The notes beneath the pieces were generated by a model. The model was given only the letters and a program-made list of their open reading frames with translations. It was not told where the DNA came from and did no database searches. From contig NZ_GG688317.1 in assembly GCF_000156195.1 (NCBI RefSeq), positions 186,001-250,000 on the forward strand: DNA of 64,000 nt. The letters run 5' to 3'. How positions within the stretch are numbered: the stretch's first letter is position 1; every line of letters begins with the position of its first letter. Shown one piece after another: positions 61,414 through 64,000 of this stretch. A program made the position numbers and the translations under genes. Origin of the DNA: Bacteroides finegoldii DSM 17565. Its GTDB lineage: Bacteria; Bacteroidota; Bacteroidia; Bacteroidales; Bacteroidaceae.

Positions 61414-63553
61414 ATGCCTGCGGAATTCGCCTATGCACCCAAAGAGAACGCCCGGTACGTGTTTTCCGGGTAGGGGCAGGCCGGCTCCCCCCCGTATCAG
61501 CGTGACCGTGCCGGAAGAGGTGAGCCAACAGGAGGACCTGCTGGTAGCCCGGTCATCTGAGCTCGGGGGAAACAGTAACACGGCTGTTGCACTGACCTTC
61601 AACCATGCACTGACCGCCGTCAGATTCGTGTGCGGGAATGATATGCGGGAAGGTACGGTCAAGCAGGTCCGTTTGAAAAACGTTTATTCCAGAGGAACTT
61701 ACAATATGGGGACACAAACCTGGAGCGGTTTGGATACTCCCGCCTCCTTCTCACAGGCATTGGATAAAGTGACGACAGGAACAGCTGACGAGGCGCTCAC
61801 GAGTGAGGCGCAGACCTTTATGATGCTGCCCCAGCGGTTTCCTGAGGGCGCGCAGATAGAAGTCTTATTCACAGACGACACCCATACAGGCCACACTTTA
61901 ATAGCCGATATAAAAGGAAGTGAGTGGCCGATGGGCAAGACTGTGACCTACAAAATATCCAGTAGTTCTCTCAACTGGACTTACACGCTTGATGTCACTG
62001 CCCTGGCCGATTTTACATATACCGGTGGTACACAGCAATATTGTGTTACCAGTTACAGGCAAAACGCCCAAGGGGAAAAAGAAGCTGCCGAATGGACCGC
62101 ACAATATGCAGAAGACGGAACCACGTGGACAGACACCAAGCCGGTATGGCTTACCGCATTCACGGCATCTGGTACCGGCGGTGAATTTGCGCAACCTTGT
62201 GATGCGACGGTCGAGGCGCAGACCGGAATATCAAATGATTTACATGAGAATGCTTTGAAGGCGGCCACAGCCAAGGGATCGGAAACCACACCGTATAACC
62301 TTTCCAACAACACCGGGGGGAATACTGTTGAGAACACTGCCAACTGTTACGTGGTCAACGCTCCCGGTTACTATTCTTTGCCGCTGGTATATGGCAATGC
62401 GATCAAGAACTCAGCCACGAACGCTTCCGCGTATACCTCCACGGTGACAGGAACCAATATCCTGAATCCTTTCATCAACCATGCCGGGAACGGGATCACG
62501 GATCCATACATCAGCGGTAATGGATGTACGCCGGCCAAGGCCGAACTGGTCTGGCAGGATGCGATGAACCTGGTTACGGATATAAAATACAATGCCGATT
62601 CCAATGGCGGCAATATCTCTTTCAAAGTGGACCGTTCTTCCATCCGGCAAGGCAATGCCGTCATTGCGATCAAGGATGTGAGTGATGCCATCCTCTGGTC
62701 CTGGCATGTCTGGGTTACAGACGAAGACATTAACAATGTGATTGAGATAACCAATCATCAAAACGTAAAATATAATTTTATGCCCGTTAATCTGGGACAA
62801 TGCGACGGTAATACCATCACCTATGAAGAACGGAGTTGCAAGGTAAAATTCATTGCCGGGGACCAGAGTAAGGAAATAACCATCAAGCAGTTGGCGAACG
62901 TAATCGCTACCGGAAGTAATGCTCCTTTTTATCAATGGGGACGTAAAGATCCGCTCTACCCTTCGAACGGAATGGGTAACACAACCAAAATCTGGTATGA
63001 CAAGGAGGGAATTCCATCTACAGCAAATCCTATGAAAGGAACCTTTTCGGCCGGGAATGATTGTATCAAGAACTGTATTCTCAATCCTAATCTGATGCAC
63101 AATAGATATAATGGAGATTATACCTATTACAACCTGTGGAGTGCCGATAATAAAACAACTTCTGCCAATGACAATCCTGTTAACAAGACTATTTACGATC
63201 CGTGTCCCGTTGGTTTTAAACTTCCTGCCAGTAACGCTTTCACAGGATTTACCACAACAGGAGAAAGTGTATCATCTTCCACTCAAGTTAACGGTACCTG
63301 GAGTAGTTCGGAAAAAGGTTGGTATTTTTATACAAATTCCGAAAAAACACAGAGCATTTTCTTCCCGGCGTTAGGGTATCGTAGTTATTCCACTATGCGG
63401 CCAGGTAGTATCGGGACACAGGGTTGCTTCTGGTCGGCACATCCGGTAGCGAAGGGCAATAATTATTACCTTAGAACTAGCTCAGTAGACGTACAGCCAA
63501 CATATATGGTCGATCGGGGATTCGGGTATGCGCTCCGTCCTTGCCAAGACTAA
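61414..63553 (+). pseudogene. Fimbrillin-like (FimA/Mfa1 type) gene lacking its 5' end
   Basis: From 61433 a 706-codon frame is open, but its first 20 or so codons are unlike the family. The true start of similarity is in another frame: from 61414, EFAYAPKENARYVFSG, then a stop. The reading shifts near a run of seven C at 61487-61493, after which RISVTVPEEVSQQEDLLVAR, ALTFNHALTAVRF and GTVKQVRLKNVYSRGTYN follow without interruption, a clear fimbrillin domain. A C-terminal part has KTIYDPCPVGFKLPASNAF and GFGYALRPC, as in tip-type fimbrillins. Signal peptide, lipobox and first domain are absent. Higher G+C than upstream genes suggests separate origin. Anchored fimbrial proteins would be surface structures; this one is probably silent. 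Confidence 0.75.
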
Positions 63554-64000
63554 AGGGTTGCAATAAAAACAAGGAGCTGCTTACTAACACAGTTGCAGCT
63601 CGAGAAAGAACACGGCACAGAGGGAAAAAAGGTAAGTCAAATTAGCCGAAGCGGAGAACATGATTCATTGCTTCGGCTTTTTCTCATCTATGTTTGGAAC
63701 TCATCAGCGTCTTTCCTTAGCTCCCGAGCTGTTTATTGAGCAGCTTTACACGCTTTCAGCGTTTCTTTCTACTTCCTTCTGTCGTACTCAGAATCGATCA
63801 CAGAATCGGTTCGGTTCCGGATGAATCCGTTATCTCTCTACTAGTTGCATTTGATTTCCAGCATATCAAAGGCTCTCCTCTACTTCCCCCCACATCAACA
63901 AATAACGGTATTTCACATTATTATCCTGCACTCGTTGCATCCACTGCGGTTTTCCCACTTTTTATCACTAACTTTATAGATAAAATCCCTCCGAAGAGAA
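63554..64000. other. 447-base region after the fimbrillin gene
   Basis: It contains a GAGCTGC/GCAGCTC hairpin at 63574-63601 without T-run, the terminator at 63644-63683, and a stretch at 63706-63754 where AGCGT/ACGCT enclose AGCTG/CAGCT, so the RNA could fold. Near 63966-63990 the minus strand encodes FIYKVSDK, similar to IIYKVSDN near 49760. No gene is supported. Confidence 0.45.
63644..63683 (+). terminator. Terminator after the fimbrillin-like gene
   Basis: AGCCGAAGC at 63644-63652 pairs perfectly with GCTTCGGCT at 63670-63678, followed by TTTTTC. Confidence 0.8.

Noticed and set aside
62411..63100. 229-codon minus-strand frame opposite the fimbrillin gene
   Set aside because: Fimbrillin similarity is on the plus strand over the same stretch, and the antisense frame has no promoter or recognisable domain.

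Overview
The window is chromosomal DNA from a Bacteroides-type bacterium (phylum Bacteroidota). The support is promoters of the TAnnTTTG -7 type with few Shine-Dalgarno sequences, the complete Bacteroides-style str/S10/spc/alpha ribosomal super-operon, zinc-free S14 and L36, and Bacteroidota families such as DUF3467, a Mfa1/FimA-like fimbrillin and imelysin lipoproteins. I cannot fix the species from sequence alone.

Layout. 1-3700: a large TPR protein and a Nudix hydrolase on the minus strand. 3.8-6.2 kb: ahpC-ahpF peroxide defence. 6.3-10.1 kb: a two-catalytic-domain secreted phosphatase, an inositol-monophosphatase family protein and ComF. 10.1-10.3 kb: two tandem tRNA-Asn genes (minus). 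10.4-17.1 kb: PfkB sugar kinase, S41 peptidase, adenosylhomocysteinase, YfhO membrane protein. 17.3-22.4 kb: a complete TolC-HlyD-MFS exporter with an AraC regulator. 22.4-24.9 kb: upp and pckA. 25.0-43.6 kb: DUF3467, then rpsL through rplQ with fusA, secY, map, infA and rpoA. rpsJ (S10) in this run carries a one-base insertion that breaks the frame. 43.7-47.4 kb: three small unknown genes and a membrane-anchored MutS-like ATPase.

47.5-51.5 kb is an accessory, decaying segment. A TetR gene with a 16-bp palindromic operator precedes a TolC gene cut short at its 3' end, with no pump genes after it. Then come about 1.4 kb of gene debris: a frameshifted HEPN/Abi_2 abortive-infection gene and a deleted IS1182-like transposase, followed by a second TetR gene truncated at the edge of that remnant.

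51.6-61.4 kb is the most interesting functional unit: a small membrane protein, then an apparent operon of porin, imelysin lipoprotein, di-haem DUF1111 lipoprotein, second porin, mono-haem lipoprotein, Rid/chorismatase-like protein and a fused ResB-CcsA cytochrome c assembly protein. The last protein could attach haem to the CxxCH motifs of the earlier ones, so the operon looks self-contained for metal (probably iron) handling or electron transfer at the outer envelope. Its two promoters and that of the truncated TetR gene share a GGGTATT-type element over the -33 box at the same 18-nt distance from the -7 box, which suggests one regulatory circuit. 61.4-63.6 kb is a fimbrillin-like gene that has lost its 5' end, and the last 0.45 kb holds only a terminator and unassigned DNA.
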